NCBI GenBank assembly: GCA_964451305.1
Contig: CAYVHV010000022.1
Coordinates: forward strand, 1-62,263
Origin: SHLQ01 sp964451305
Lineage (GTDB): Bacteria; Actinomycetota; Acidimicrobiia; Acidimicrobiales; SHLQ01
DNA length: 62,263 bases
Reading direction: 5' to 3'
Positions 1 through 7,369 of this stretch are shown here, in pieces; within the stretch, counting starts at the first letter, position 1, and each line of letters starts with the position of its first letter. Position numbers and translations under genes: made by a program. Below the pieces are notes generated by a model. That model was not told the DNA's origin. It made no database searches and saw only the letters and a list, made by a program, of their open reading frames with translations.

Positions 1-148
1 CGGTCGAGTGCGGGGTGACGAGCACCGCCGCGGTGCCGTGGCTTTCAAATATGGCGCGGTCCTGACTGTATGCATCGATGATGTCCGGGTCGACTTTGAT
101 GCGCTGTTCGGGAAGACGTTCACGTAGTTCGGTCAGCAGGTCGGCCAT
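1..148 (-). CDS. FAD-linked oxidase (GlcD/D-lactate dehydrogenase-like), N-terminus only
   Basis: The reverse strand reads an open frame from an ATG at 148-146 to the window edge. The 49 visible residues begin MADLLTELRERLPEQRI and continue with a DPDIIDAYSQDRA stretch followed by a TAAVLVTPHST stretch. This is the usual entry into the FAD-binding 4 domain of glycolate oxidase GlcD and related lactate dehydrogenases, where a D-x-x-x-x-x-Y-x-x-D segment precedes an xPxST/D segment. Such enzymes oxidise 2-hydroxyacids at the membrane. The rest of the gene lies outside the window, so the flavin-binding core and substrate class cannot be judged. It is divergent from the TetR gene at 355. Confidence 0.6.
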   Translation of the reverse strand, partial: MADLLTELRERLPEQRIKVDPDIIDAYSQDRAIFESHGTAAVLVTPHST

Positions 149-305
149 GGGAAATGGTCTCATACTTTTTGTATTGAGGAGAGTTGCACGCGATGCCTAG
201 AGAAGACCAAAACGCAGATGGTCGAAAGGAGTTGCGGGCCAAACAAACAGCTTCTGCCAGGTCGCAGATCTGAGGGTGGCCAGAATCAAGGAAGTTGAAC
301 TGATA

Positions 306-339
306 TAGACCGAATGGTACAATTGTACTGTCCGGTCTA
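306..339. promoter_or_regulatory. 34-bp imperfect palindrome, probable TetR operator
   Basis: Two 17-bp arms, TAGACCGAATGGTACAA (306-322) and TTGTACTGTCCGGTCTA (323-339), are reverse complements at 13 of 17 positions, with perfect outer heptamers TAGACCG/CGGTCTA and inner GTACAA/TTGTAC. It ends 15 bp before the TTG start of the TetR gene at 355 and just before its GGAG ribosome site. TAGACCG-type half sites are typical of operators of LmrA/YxaF-class TetR proteins, so autoregulation of the regulator/hydrolase pair is likely. Confidence 0.7.
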
Positions 340-354
340 ATCTGGAGACGAGAC

Positions 355-969
355 TTGGGTTACGCAAAGTCGGAAGACACGAAACGAAAGCTGCTGTCTA
401 CAACATCGAAGCTGTTACGGACCCATGGCTATGCTGCCACCGGCGTCTCTCAAGTGCTGAAGGAGAGCGGCGTGCCGAAGGGTTCGCTCTACCACCACTT
501 CCCTGGGGGCAAGGTCGAGCTTGCAGCCGAAGCTGTCAACTTTTCCAATTCCTTCATTGCCGAGCGACTCGAACTACTCGTGGCGGTATCGCCCGATGCT
601 GCCTCTGCCTTCGAGGCGTTTTGCGACTTCTACAGTCAGTCGCTTATCGACACCAACTTTGAGAAGGGGTGCCCGATCGCCACTATCACGCTCGAGGTTG
701 CCACCGACGTTCCGGCGATTCGGCGTCGTTGCGACGAAGGGTTCGAGCGGATCCTTGACATCTTCCGACGCGAACTCGTCGCCGAGGGTGCCGACCCTCG
801 CCACGCGGCCGATGTCGTGACGATGGCGCTCAGCGCGGTTGAAGGTGCGCTGATCCTCTGTCGCGCCAAACAGGGCATCCAACCAATCATGAGCATTCGC
901 GACAGCGTGGCTCAACAGATCCGCAACGCGACGGCGGATAGTGCGATCGAAGATGGGACCAACGCATGA
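355..969 (+). CDS. TetR/AcrR family regulator (LmrA/YxaF-like)
   Basis: This 204-residue one-component repressor has an N-terminal TetR helix-turn-helix over roughly residues 8-54, including GVPKGSLYHHFPGGK, the recognition helix of the LmrA/YxaF group. The ligand-binding half carries the GCPIATITLEVA segment common in that group, where ligands are often flavonoids, aromatics or other small hydrophobic compounds. The start is TTG at 355, chosen for the GGAG at 344-347 with a 7-nt spacer. A palindrome at 306-339 directly upstream is the probable operator. Its stop overlaps the ATG of the downstream hydrolase (ATGA at 966-969), so the hydrolase is likely its regulatory target. The ligand is unknown. 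Confidence 0.88.
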   Translation: MGYAKSEDTKRKLLSTTSKLLRTHGYAATGVSQVLKESGVPKGSLYHHFPGGKVELAAEAVNFSNSFIAERLELLVAVSPDAASAFEAFCDFYSQSLIDTNFEKGCPIATITLEVATDVPAIRRRCDEGFERILDIFRRELVAEGADPRHAADVVTMALSAVEGALILCRAKQGIQPIMSIRDSVAQQIRNATADSAIEDGTNA

Positions 970-1811
970 CCACCGTTGCCAAGACCGACCGAGTCATTCC
1001 GGCAACCGACAGTTTCGAGCTTGCCGCAACCGTCTACGGCACCGGCGCAGATGTTGTTATCGTCAACTCCGCCACCGCAGTGCCTCGCGGCTACTACGAG
1101 GGGTTCGCGAGGTTTCTCGCTGAAGAGGGATACACGGTTGTTACCTATGACTACCGCGGCATTGGAGAATCCCGGCCAGCGTCGCTACGCGGGTTCGTTT
1201 GCAAAGCGAGCGATTGGGGCCTGCTCGACATGCCGGGAGTGCTCAACTGGGTACTCGCCGAGTTCGACCCAGCCACACTATTCGTGATCGGACATAGCGC
1301 AGGTGGTCAACAGGCCGGGATGCTCCTCGAGGCAGATCGCATCACCGCGATGGCGACGGTCTCGTCGCAGAGTGGATATTGGGGGCTGCAGGGCGGAGGA
1401 ACCGAGCTCAAGACGCGGGTACAGGTCTCGGCGGCCTTACCGCTGCTCACGCGTCTATGCGGCTACTTTCCGTGGAGCAAGGTCGGCTCGGCTGAGGACT
1501 TGCCAAAGGGCGCCGCGCTGCAGTGGGCACGTTGGTGTCGCGATCCCGACTACCTTCTCGGAGACCCCTCGTTGCCGATCGACCGGTATAAAGGCTTCGC
1601 CGCTCCGGTTCTCGCCTACAGCATCGACGACGACGATTGGGGCACGGCCAGGTCGGTCGAAGCCATGATGTCGGTGTATCCCAACGTCGATTATGTACAC
1701 ATCGTGCCCGCCGATTTCGGACTCACCTCTCTTGGTCACTTCGGTTTCTTCCGGCCGAAGGCGCGTGCTTTCTGGGAAGAAACACTTGACTGGCTCCGAA
1801 ACCACGTGTGA
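966..1811 (+). CDS. Alpha/beta hydrolase
   Basis: This 281-residue cytosolic alpha/beta-hydrolase has the nucleophile elbow GHSAGG with the catalytic serine near residue 111. A YDYRGIGES stretch near 61-69 is typical of the strand-4 oxyanion region. A conserved C-terminal His in LGHFGFF and an acidic residue in the DDDDWGT region complete a plausible triad. The family is close to the YdeN/serine-aminopeptidase-like hydrolases. It is translationally coupled to the TetR gene by a 4-bp ATGA overlap and probably induced with it. The substrate cannot be read from the sequence; ester hydrolysis of the regulator's ligand is a reasonable inference. It converges on the ABC gene at 1846. Confidence 0.82.
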   Translation: MTTVAKTDRVIPATDSFELAATVYGTGADVVIVNSATAVPRGYYEGFARFLAEEGYTVVTYDYRGIGESRPASLRGFVCKASDWGLLDMPGVLNWVLAEFDPATLFVIGHSAGGQQAGMLLEADRITAMATVSSQSGYWGLQGGGTELKTRVQVSAALPLLTRLCGYFPWSKVGSAEDLPKGAALQWARWCRDPDYLLGDPSLPIDRYKGFAAPVLAYSIDDDDWGTARSVEAMMSVYPNVDYVHIVPADFGLTSLGHFGFFRPKARAFWEETLDWLRNHV

Positions 1812-1845
1812 TTTTCGGATCTAGAAACATCGCTGCCGGCTTGGG

Positions 1846-2688
1846 TTACACGATGGTGAGGTAGCCGTCTTCGAGGGTCGGGGCGACGAGGTTCGAGTTG
1901 GGTGGTGCGGGCTGTGTGCCGAGGATTCGATAGCTGCCGTCGGCTTGGCGCCACGATGCACGGGTTGGAGATGTCGGCGGCTGGGCCTGGACCCAAGTCC
2001 GCCCGGTTGCTTGCTCGGCTAACGAGCCGGGCGAGCCGACGAAGCGGACACTGCCCTCGCTGAGCACCACGATCGTGTCGCACACCGCTGCTTCGTCGGT
2101 GAGGTGTGTCGACATGATCACCGTGGCATCAGTTCGCCGTTGGGCGATCAGGTCGCGAATGCGAAAACGTTCGTCCGGGTCGACGCCAGACGCTGGTTCG
2201 TCGAGCACGATCAGCGATGGCTGGCCGAGCATTGCTTGGGCCAGGCCGAGCCGTTGACGCATACCGCCAGAGAGTTCAGCGACCTTGTCGTGGGCCCGGT
2301 CTCGCAGCCCGACGAGCTCGAGTACGTGAAATACCCATTGCCGCCGCTGGCGGTCGTCGTCGATTCCCTTGAGTACCGCGAGATAGTCGAGCGCGTCGAA
2401 CACGCGAGCCGACATTGCGAAGTTCACCTGCTGGGGCTGGTAGCCGAGGCGACGTCGAATCTCGATCCGATCAGATTCGTGCTTGGGGTTCAGTCCGTCG
2501 ATCAGCAGTGAACCACCGTCGGGCACGAGCACGGTTGCAAGGCATCGCAGCAGCGTTGTCTTACCAGCACCGTTGGGCCCGAGCACGGCCACAAGGCCGC
2601 CTTGAGCAGCCAGATCAACACCGGTCAGTGCTGGACGGTCGTTGAAAGACTTCGTGATGTTGTTGCCGAGGAGCTGCGTTGCTGTCAT
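1846..2688 (-). CDS. ABC transporter ATP-binding protein
   Basis: This 280-residue nucleotide-binding subunit has Walker A GPNGAGKT at 37-44, the signature LSGGMRQRLGL starting at 139, Walker B LIVLDE at 159-164 and the switch histidine in STH at about 195. The layout fits the NatA/CcmA-like ATPases that pair with ABC-2 membrane subunits and usually export drugs, lipids or ions. A C-terminal extension of about 60 residues follows the core. Its start overlaps the stop of the membrane protein gene by 4 bp (2685-2688), so the two products should form one transporter, and the operon begins with an ECF sigma factor gene. The substrate is unknown. Confidence 0.9.
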   Translation of the reverse strand: MTATQLLGNNITKSFNDRPALTGVDLAAQGGLVAVLGPNGAGKTTLLRCLATVLVPDGGSLLIDGLNPKHESDRIEIRRRLGYQPQQVNFAMSARVFDALDYLAVLKGIDDDRQRRQWVFHVLELVGLRDRAHDKVAELSGGMRQRLGLAQAMLGQPSLIVLDEPASGVDPDERFRIRDLIAQRRTDATVIMSTHLTDEAAVCDTIVVLSEGSVRFVGSPGSLAEQATGRTWVQAQPPTSPTRASWRQADGSYRILGTQPAPPNSNLVAPTLEDGYLTIV

Positions 2689-3392
2689 AGCTGTACCGCC
2701 AACAAGTCGAACCGGTCACGGCGACGCCACACGATCACAAAAGCTGCCAATGCGAGCAGGACGTAGAGCGCTTGACCAGTAGCGCCGAATGCGGACAACT
2801 GGCCAGTAGCTGCACTACGGACCACGAGCATCAGCACCAGCCAGCCAGCGGCGGTAACAGCTGCAGCTTTGCGGGGCGAAAGCCAGGTTGAGACGGCGAG
2901 ACTGGTGAAGGTCAAGGCCACCGATGGCAGCAGCCACGCCACAGCCCAAAGACCAGATGCTGGATTGAGTAGCGCAGCGAGTGTCAGCATCAGTGCTGAA
3001 ACCGTGAGGATGACCGCCGCCCGCGTCAGTACGAGTTTGAGCCCTCGCGTCGGCGTCGCAATCCCAATCTCGTGAGCTGGGTCGGCCTCAATCCCGTACG
3101 CGAACGACACGCCGAGTACAGGAATCAACGGCGCGAGAAGCAAGAAGCCCAGCATGTCTTGTGCATTCGGAGCATCGCTGGTCACGAGTGCCACGAACAT
3201 TACAACGCCCACGGCGACGAACCAGGCGCGACGCAAACCGGGCGTGGCGAGCGCGACCCGTGTAAGCGGGGCCGAGAATCCGAGGCGTCGGACGAGTCGC
3301 TCCAGGCGGCTCGGTGCCGGAACGTCGAGCTCGGCGCGCACGGCTTGCCAGTTTCGTTCGAGGCGAGCTGGGTCGATCGATGGTGCACTCAT
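2685..3392 (-). CDS. Membrane subunit of ABC exporter (ABC-2-like)
   Basis: This 235-residue protein starts with about 50 hydrophilic, Arg-rich residues (LERNWQAVRAELDVPAPSR) and then shows roughly six hydrophobic segments, including AWFVAVGVVMFVALV and AAAVTAAGWLVLMLVV. It overlaps both neighbours by 4 bp (sigma stop at 3389-3391 and ATPase start at 2688), which makes it the partner of the ATPase. The cytosolic N-terminal segment sits where many sigma-operon membrane proteins carry an anti-sigma part. No Cys/His zinc motif is present, so a regulatory role for the segment is only a possibility. Substrate unknown. Confidence 0.72.
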   Translation of the reverse strand: MSAPSIDPARLERNWQAVRAELDVPAPSRLERLVRRLGFSAPLTRVALATPGLRRAWFVAVGVVMFVALVTSDAPNAQDMLGFLLLAPLIPVLGVSFAYGIEADPAHEIGIATPTRGLKLVLTRAAVILTVSALMLTLAALLNPASGLWAVAWLLPSVALTFTSLAVSTWLSPRKAAAVTAAGWLVLMLVVRSAATGQLSAFGATGQALYVLLALAAFVIVWRRRDRFDLLAVQL

Positions 3393-3919
3393 ATCAGGAT
3401 CTCCTGGAGTTGATTTCTTGCCCGCATCAATCGGGTCTTGACCGTACCTTGGGGGACGTCGAGCAAACGAGAAACTTCCTTCGTGCTGAGCCCGTCGATA
3501 GCAGTGGCCAACATGACGGCTTGGAGGTCGGGATGGAGTTGACGAAGGGCATTGGGCAGATCACCATGGGCTCCGCTGGACAGGAATGTTTCTTCGAAGG
3601 ACACGGCACCTTCGGTGATGGTCTCGGGGGCGACCGGAATGGGCCGGTTCTTGCGCAGTTGGTCGATGAGGCGCCGAATTGCAATACCCCAAAGCCATGC
3701 AGCGACCGCACCTTCAGCTTTGTATGAGCCAGGCTTGCGCCAAACCGCAACAAAAGTGTCCTGGATAGCAATGTCGACAAGGTCTTCGTCGGAGCACCTA
3801 GTTTGCAACCGCATGGTGAGCCAAGGTGCGTTGCGACGATAGAGCTGTTCGAGCGCGCTGCGATCGGACCGCGCAATGCGGGCCAACAATGCCTCGTCCT
3901 CGCCTCGTTGTTCGACCAT
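3389..3919 (-). CDS. ECF-type RNA polymerase sigma factor
   Basis: This 176-residue sigma-70 family protein contains only regions 2 and 4. Region 2 spans about residues 22-90, with the DLVDIAIQDTFVAVWR core-binding helix followed by WLWGIAIRRLIDQLR. Region 4 spans about 122-172, with the HTH in LSTKEVSRLLDVPQGTVKTRL. It is the first gene of a three-gene operon with an ABC exporter, and both junctions are ATGA overlaps. No separate zinc-binding anti-sigma gene is adjacent. Its regulon probably includes its own operon. It is divergent from the sterol-desaturase-like gene, with about 150 bp between them. Confidence 0.9.
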   Translation of the reverse strand: MVEQRGEDEALLARIARSDRSALEQLYRRNAPWLTMRLQTRCSDEDLVDIAIQDTFVAVWRKPGSYKAEGAVAAWLWGIAIRRLIDQLRKNRPIPVAPETITEGAVSFEETFLSSGAHGDLPNALRQLHPDLQAVMLATAIDGLSTKEVSRLLDVPQGTVKTRLMRARNQLQEILI

Positions 3920-4073
3920 TGTTTACCTGTCGCATAGAAGCACAAAAACGGTTCACGCTTCTCGGCATTTCTTTTTCGGGCTTCCCATCGGCCCTTTTTC
4001 TGAGGACTTGCGAAGTAGGCCGAACGAACCATCCCTTGTTTTGGTGAACCGATCGACATGCCCGTCCCGACAG

Positions 4074-5270
4074 ATGGGCATGACTAACACCCTCACACCC
4101 TCAAACGACCGGCATAGCACCGCGTATGCAATGCGACCGCACGCGGAAGTTCCGCCGCCCCCGCTCGACGCGATTCAAACGACACCTCCGCCTCCTACAC
4201 CAACGAAGCAACCACGTGAGAGGAGGGGCGTTCTTGGCGTGGTTCTGCGATTGCTCTTTGTCGGGGCTGGTATTGCGCTCTCGTTCCAACTGGACAACTC
4301 GATCTTCGGGGCCATCGCGGTTTTGTTCGTCCTCGTGGGACCACTGGAGAAGCTGTACCCCCGACAGCGGGGGCAGAAGTGGCGTCGCCCAATGGTGCTC
4401 TCCGATATCAGTTTTGCGCTCATGTCTCCGGTCCTCAACGTCGTCGGTGTCTTCGCCGCTGCCGTGATCGGAGGAGCCAGCCTATTTTGGCTACCTGGAC
4501 TTGCGTTCCGACCCGTCGTAGCCGCCATTCCGCAGTGGATGATTCCGGTCGTGGCGTTCATCTTGTTCGACTTCCTCGGCTACTGGACCCATCGATGGGC
4601 CCACGAGGTGCCGTTCTTGTGGCGGTTCCATTCAGTGCATCACTCGCCCGAACACATGGACTGGATCAGTGGTTTCCGAATCCACCCATTCGATGGAGTA
4701 CTCATCGCCCCAGCGTTCGTCTTCCTTCTTGCGGCCGGATTCGACGTGGAGCTCACCGGTGTCCTCGCCGTCTTCCAGATCGTGCTCGGTCTGTTCTTTC
4801 ACGCCAACGTACGAGTGCGGTGGCGTTGGCTGGACAAGCTCGTTTGTAATCCCGAGTTCCACCACTGGCACCACGCCAACGAAGCCGACGCAATCGGGCA
4901 CAACTATGCCCCCGGACTTCCGTGGTGGGACCTGGCGTTCGGGACGTTCTTCATGCCCGATCACAAGAGTGGCCGCCGACCGAAGCACTACGGGATCGAC
5001 GAATACATGCCAAATCATCTCGTCGGCCAACTCACCCATCCGGTCCGAGGAGCTCGCAAACACCTTTCCTTGTGGCGCCATCCAATTACAGCGGCCAAGC
5101 TCGCTGGGAGCGGTGCCCGAAAGCTGCTGGCCGATGTGTGGCGCTCATCGTCTCGCCCGACTCGTTCACGGCGACGCGAGACCGTGCCCGGATCGTTCTC
5201 GACGAATGAGAGTCTGTTCGCCAGGCCGGGATCGAATAGCGACGCAGAGGTCGGAGAACCGGCGATTTGA
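4074..5270 (+). CDS. Sterol desaturase / fatty acid hydroxylase family membrane protein
   Basis: This is a membrane di-iron oxygenase of the fatty-acid-hydroxylase superfamily. After a Pro-rich N-terminus come several transmembrane segments. The histidine clusters are HRWAH, HSVHH and HHWHHANEADAIGHNY, which match the HxxxH, HxxHH and HxxHH iron-ligand pattern. These enzymes hydroxylate or desaturate sterols, carotenoids or fatty acids using O2. The reading frame is open from 3876, but that start would run into the divergent sigma gene. ATG 4074 (398 residues) is preferred; 4080 or 4131 are possible because no clear ribosome site is visible. The last ~50 residues are low in hydrophobicity and Arg/Ser-rich. 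Confidence 0.85.
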   Translation: MGMTNTLTPSNDRHSTAYAMRPHAEVPPPPLDAIQTTPPPPTPTKQPRERRGVLGVVLRLLFVGAGIALSFQLDNSIFGAIAVLFVLVGPLEKLYPRQRGQKWRRPMVLSDISFALMSPVLNVVGVFAAAVIGGASLFWLPGLAFRPVVAAIPQWMIPVVAFILFDFLGYWTHRWAHEVPFLWRFHSVHHSPEHMDWISGFRIHPFDGVLIAPAFVFLLAAGFDVELTGVLAVFQIVLGLFFHANVRVRWRWLDKLVCNPEFHHWHHANEADAIGHNYAPGLPWWDLAFGTFFMPDHKSGRRPKHYGIDEYMPNHLVGQLTHPVRGARKHLSLWRHPITAAKLAGSGARKLLADVWRSSSRPTRSRRRETVPGSFSTNESLFARPGSNSDAEVGEPAI

Positions 5271-5485
5271 AACCCGATGAGTCGCCGTGTCACACCCCAT
5301 ACATATAGTGGTCACTAGCGAATCTGGATTTCGATTCGGTTTCGCGTCTTGGCGTTTGTAGGCTTGTCTGCTGGCCCATTTGCTTCGAGCGATCGAAGTG
5401 AGTGAGCCGTGTTTGACAACACAGACCCTGCTCCGAAATCCGGGGCCTCGGTGAATAGCCGAGTCCAGAGGGAGGTACTTGCTTT

Positions 5486-5824
5486 ATGCGAGCCTATGAA
5501 TTGATGGTCATCTTTGACGCGGATGTCACTGATGCAACCATGCATGGTCATTTGAAGACCCTGATTACCGACACCGTCGAAGCCGATGGTGGCTCGGTCG
5601 CCAATGTTGATCACTGGGGCAAGCGTCGCTTCGCCTATCGGATCAACCACAAGTGGGAAGGCACCTACGTCGTGCTCGAGATCCTGCTTCCCGAGCGCAA
5701 GGACCTCTCCGGGGTCGACCGTGCGCTTCGTCTCGCGGACGATGTTGTTCGCCAGAAGATCATCCGGCTCCCCGAGTCCGAGGCCACCAAGCGTGGTCTC
5801 CTGGGCGCCGCACCTACGGCTTAG
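5486..5824 (+). CDS. rpsF: 30S ribosomal protein bS6
   Basis: This 112-residue protein begins MRAYELMVIFDADV and contains WGKRRFAYRINHKWEGTYV, the signature of bS6, which binds the 16S platform together with bS18. It is first in the operon rpsF-ssb-rpsR-rplI. The ATG at 5486 follows an AGAGGGAGG ribosome site at 5467-5475. The C-terminus is a little longer than the roughly 95-residue norm. A short hairpin (CTCGG 5447-5451 with CCGAG 5459-5463) lies just before the ribosome site, where bS6:bS18 feedback could act, but the known bulged motif cannot be confirmed here. Confidence 0.96.
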   Translation: MRAYELMVIFDADVTDATMHGHLKTLITDTVEADGGSVANVDHWGKRRFAYRINHKWEGTYVVLEILLPERKDLSGVDRALRLADDVVRQKIIRLPESEATKRGLLGAAPTA

Positions 5825-5849
5825 CGCCGAGAAAGCAGCTGTTTCAGCA

Positions 5850-6320
5850 ATGGCATACGACAACACCATCACCATCGTAGGAAACCTCACCCGAGATCCT
5901 GAGCTTCGCTTCACCCCTGGTGGTGCCGCGGTAGCGAACTTCGGAGTGGCCTGGAACTTGAAGGGTCGCGACGGAGCAGAGGACAAGGTGTCGTACTTCG
6001 ACGTCACCTGCTGGCGTCAGCTGGCGGAGAACGTGAGCGATTCGCTCACAAAGGGATCGCGCGTTGTCGTCCACGGACGACTCGATCAGCGCTCTTGGGA
6101 AAACCAAGACGGCGATCGCCGAAGCAAGGTCGAGATCGTCGCCGACGATGTTGCACCGAGCCTCAAGTGGGCCACAGCTGAACTCACCCGGAACGAATAC
6201 AACGGACCTGGCGCAGGCCAAGGCGGCGGAGGTGGCGGCGGTCAGCAGTACCAAGCTGCACCGAACGCTCCCGCAGCTGCCCCAGCTCCGCAGTACGACA
6301 TGAACGAAGAGCCTTTCTAA
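5850..6320 (+). CDS. ssb: Single-stranded DNA-binding protein
   Basis: This 156-residue SSB begins MAYDNTITIVGNLTRDPELRF and has the OB-fold landmarks VSYFDVTCWRQLAENV and VVVHGRLDQRSWE within the first ~110 residues. A Gly/Gln/Pro/Ala-rich linker follows, and the acidic tip ends NEEPF, a variant of the DDDIPF-type peptide that recruits replication and repair enzymes. The start is ATG 5850; a longer in-frame reading from 5586 only overlaps rpsF. It sits between rpsF and rpsR, the standard bacterial arrangement, and coats single-stranded DNA at the fork. Confidence 0.96.
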   Translation: MAYDNTITIVGNLTRDPELRFTPGGAAVANFGVAWNLKGRDGAEDKVSYFDVTCWRQLAENVSDSLTKGSRVVVHGRLDQRSWENQDGDRRSKVEIVADDVAPSLKWATAELTRNEYNGPGAGQGGGGGGGQQYQAAPNAPAAAPAPQYDMNEEPF

Positions 6321-6371
6321 AGGCTCGCCTTCCACTGGCCCTGCCAGTAACCACGAACAGGACGAAGAACT

Positions 6372-6797
6372 ATGGCGAAGAAGCCACCACCACGTAACAA
6401 ACACAAAGATGCCGGCCGCAAGAAGAAAGTCTCGGTCCTCACGACCGAGAAGGTCGAGTACATCGACTACAAGGATGTGAACCTGCTCAAGCGGTTCGTA
6501 TCTGACCGTGCCAAGGTTCGCGCTCGCCGCGTCACCGGCAACGACACCCAGCAGCAGGCTGAGGTCGCACGTGCGATCAAGAACGCGCGAGAGATGGCGC
6601 TTATGCCATACGCCGTGCGGGTCACCACCCAGCGCAACAACCGTGATCGCGGACGCGATCGTGGTCCACGCGAGGGCGGCCGCGGCGATAAGCCAGAGGC
6701 AGCAGAGAATGCAGATGCAGCTGCTGATGCACCTGCAGGTGACGAGGCACCGGCTGAGGCTCCTGTAGCAGAGACCGAAGCAACGGAGGAGAGCTGA
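6372..6797 (+). CDS. rpsR: 30S ribosomal protein bS18 with long C-terminal extension
   Basis: Residues 1-87 are a full bS18. They include KVEYIDYKDVNLLKRFVSDR, RRVTGNDTQQQAEVARAIKNAREMALMPY and no zinc-binding cysteines. The usual length is about 75-90 residues, but this protein continues to 141. The extra ~54 residues are first Arg/Gly/Asp-rich (RDRGRDRGPREGGRGDKP) and then Ala/Glu-rich and acidic (AENADAAADAPAGDEAPAE). The stop overlaps the rplI start. The tail has codon use like the rest of the operon, so it looks translated and not a sequencing error; its role is unknown. Confidence 0.95.
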   Translation: MAKKPPPRNKHKDAGRKKKVSVLTTEKVEYIDYKDVNLLKRFVSDRAKVRARRVTGNDTQQQAEVARAIKNAREMALMPYAVRVTTQRNNRDRGRDRGPREGGRGDKPEAAENADAAADAPAGDEAPAEAPVAETEATEES

Positions 6798-7258
6798 TGA
6801 GCATGCAGGTCATTTTGAAGTCCGACGTTGAGGGTCTTGGAACCCGCGGCGATGTTGTAACCGTGGCCGATGGCTACTTCCGCAACTACCTCCAGCCAAA
6901 GGGTCTCGGCTACAAGGCATCGAAGGGCGCAGAAGCTGAAGCCGAGGCAATGCGTAAAGCGAGTGCCGCAAAGAACGAGGCAAACCGTGCCGAGGCCGAC
7001 AAGGTCGCTGCATCGCTCGTTCCCCAGGTCATTGCCATCTCGGCAAAAACCGATGCGGGTGGAACGCTCTTCGGTTCGGTCGGCGCCGCCGAAATCGCTG
7101 CCGCCGTCGAAGAGCAGACCGGCCACGTTATCGACCGTCGCAGCTTCCAGATCGATACGCCGATCAAGTCGCTCGGTTCGCACATGGTGATGACGAACAT
7201 TCATAGCCAGGTGCAGTTCCCTGTGACTATCGAGGTCAGTGCCGAGGACGACGAGTAG
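6797..7258 (+). CDS. rplI: 50S ribosomal protein bL9
   Basis: This 153-residue bL9 has the N-terminal RNA-binding fold (MQVILKSDVEGLGTRGDVV, then GYFRNYLQPKGLGYKAS), the long connecting helix (Ala/Glu-rich, about 46-75) and the C-terminal domain with GTLFGSVGAAEIAAAV. ATG 6797 overlaps the rpsR stop; ATG 6803 (MQVIL) is the family's usual first residue and fits equally well with the GGAGGAG at 6785-6791. It is the last gene of the operon, followed by a perfect 32-bp palindrome. dnaB, often next in other bacteria, lies 14 kb downstream here. Confidence 0.95.
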   Translation: MSMQVILKSDVEGLGTRGDVVTVADGYFRNYLQPKGLGYKASKGAEAEAEAMRKASAAKNEANRAEADKVAASLVPQVIAISAKTDAGGTLFGSVGAAEIAAAVEEQTGHVIDRRSFQIDTPIKSLGSHMVMTNIHSQVQFPVTIEVSAEDDE

Positions 7259-7297
7259 TCGACTATCGGTTGGCGCGATGACGCCAGGTACGCACAT

Positions 7298-7346
7298 GCG
7301 GCCGCACCACCAATTGGTGGTGCGGCCGCTGTCGTTTTCGTCGTTT
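7298..7346 (+). terminator. Strong terminator after rplI
   Basis: Positions 7298-7329 are a perfect 32-bp palindrome (16-bp arm GCGGCCGCACCACCAA) centred on 7313/7314, followed by a T-rich tract GTCGTTTTCGTCGTTT. It lies 39 bp after the rplI stop and before the next gene's GTG at 7370. It fits an intrinsic terminator of the ribosomal operon. Confidence 0.8.
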
Positions 7347-7369
7347 GGTCAAGAGCTACGATCCGTTCG

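Noticed and set aside
193..273. A 26-codon frame (MPREDQNADGRKELRAKQ...) with an AGGAGAG upstream
   Set aside because: Too short to judge, no hydrophobic or known pattern, and it overlaps the promoter region between the oxidase and the TetR gene.
3876..4073. Upstream extension of the desaturase-like gene
   Set aside because: It would overlap the divergent sigma factor gene and its promoter; the sequence has no family support.
5413..5418. TTGACA upstream of rpsF as a -35 element
   Set aside because: No acceptable -10 hexamer lies 16-18 bp downstream.
5447..5463. Hairpin before rpsF as a possible bS6:bS18 autoregulatory leader
   Set aside because: The stem is only 5 bp and the bulged CCG motif of known leaders cannot be placed, so it was not called as a feature.
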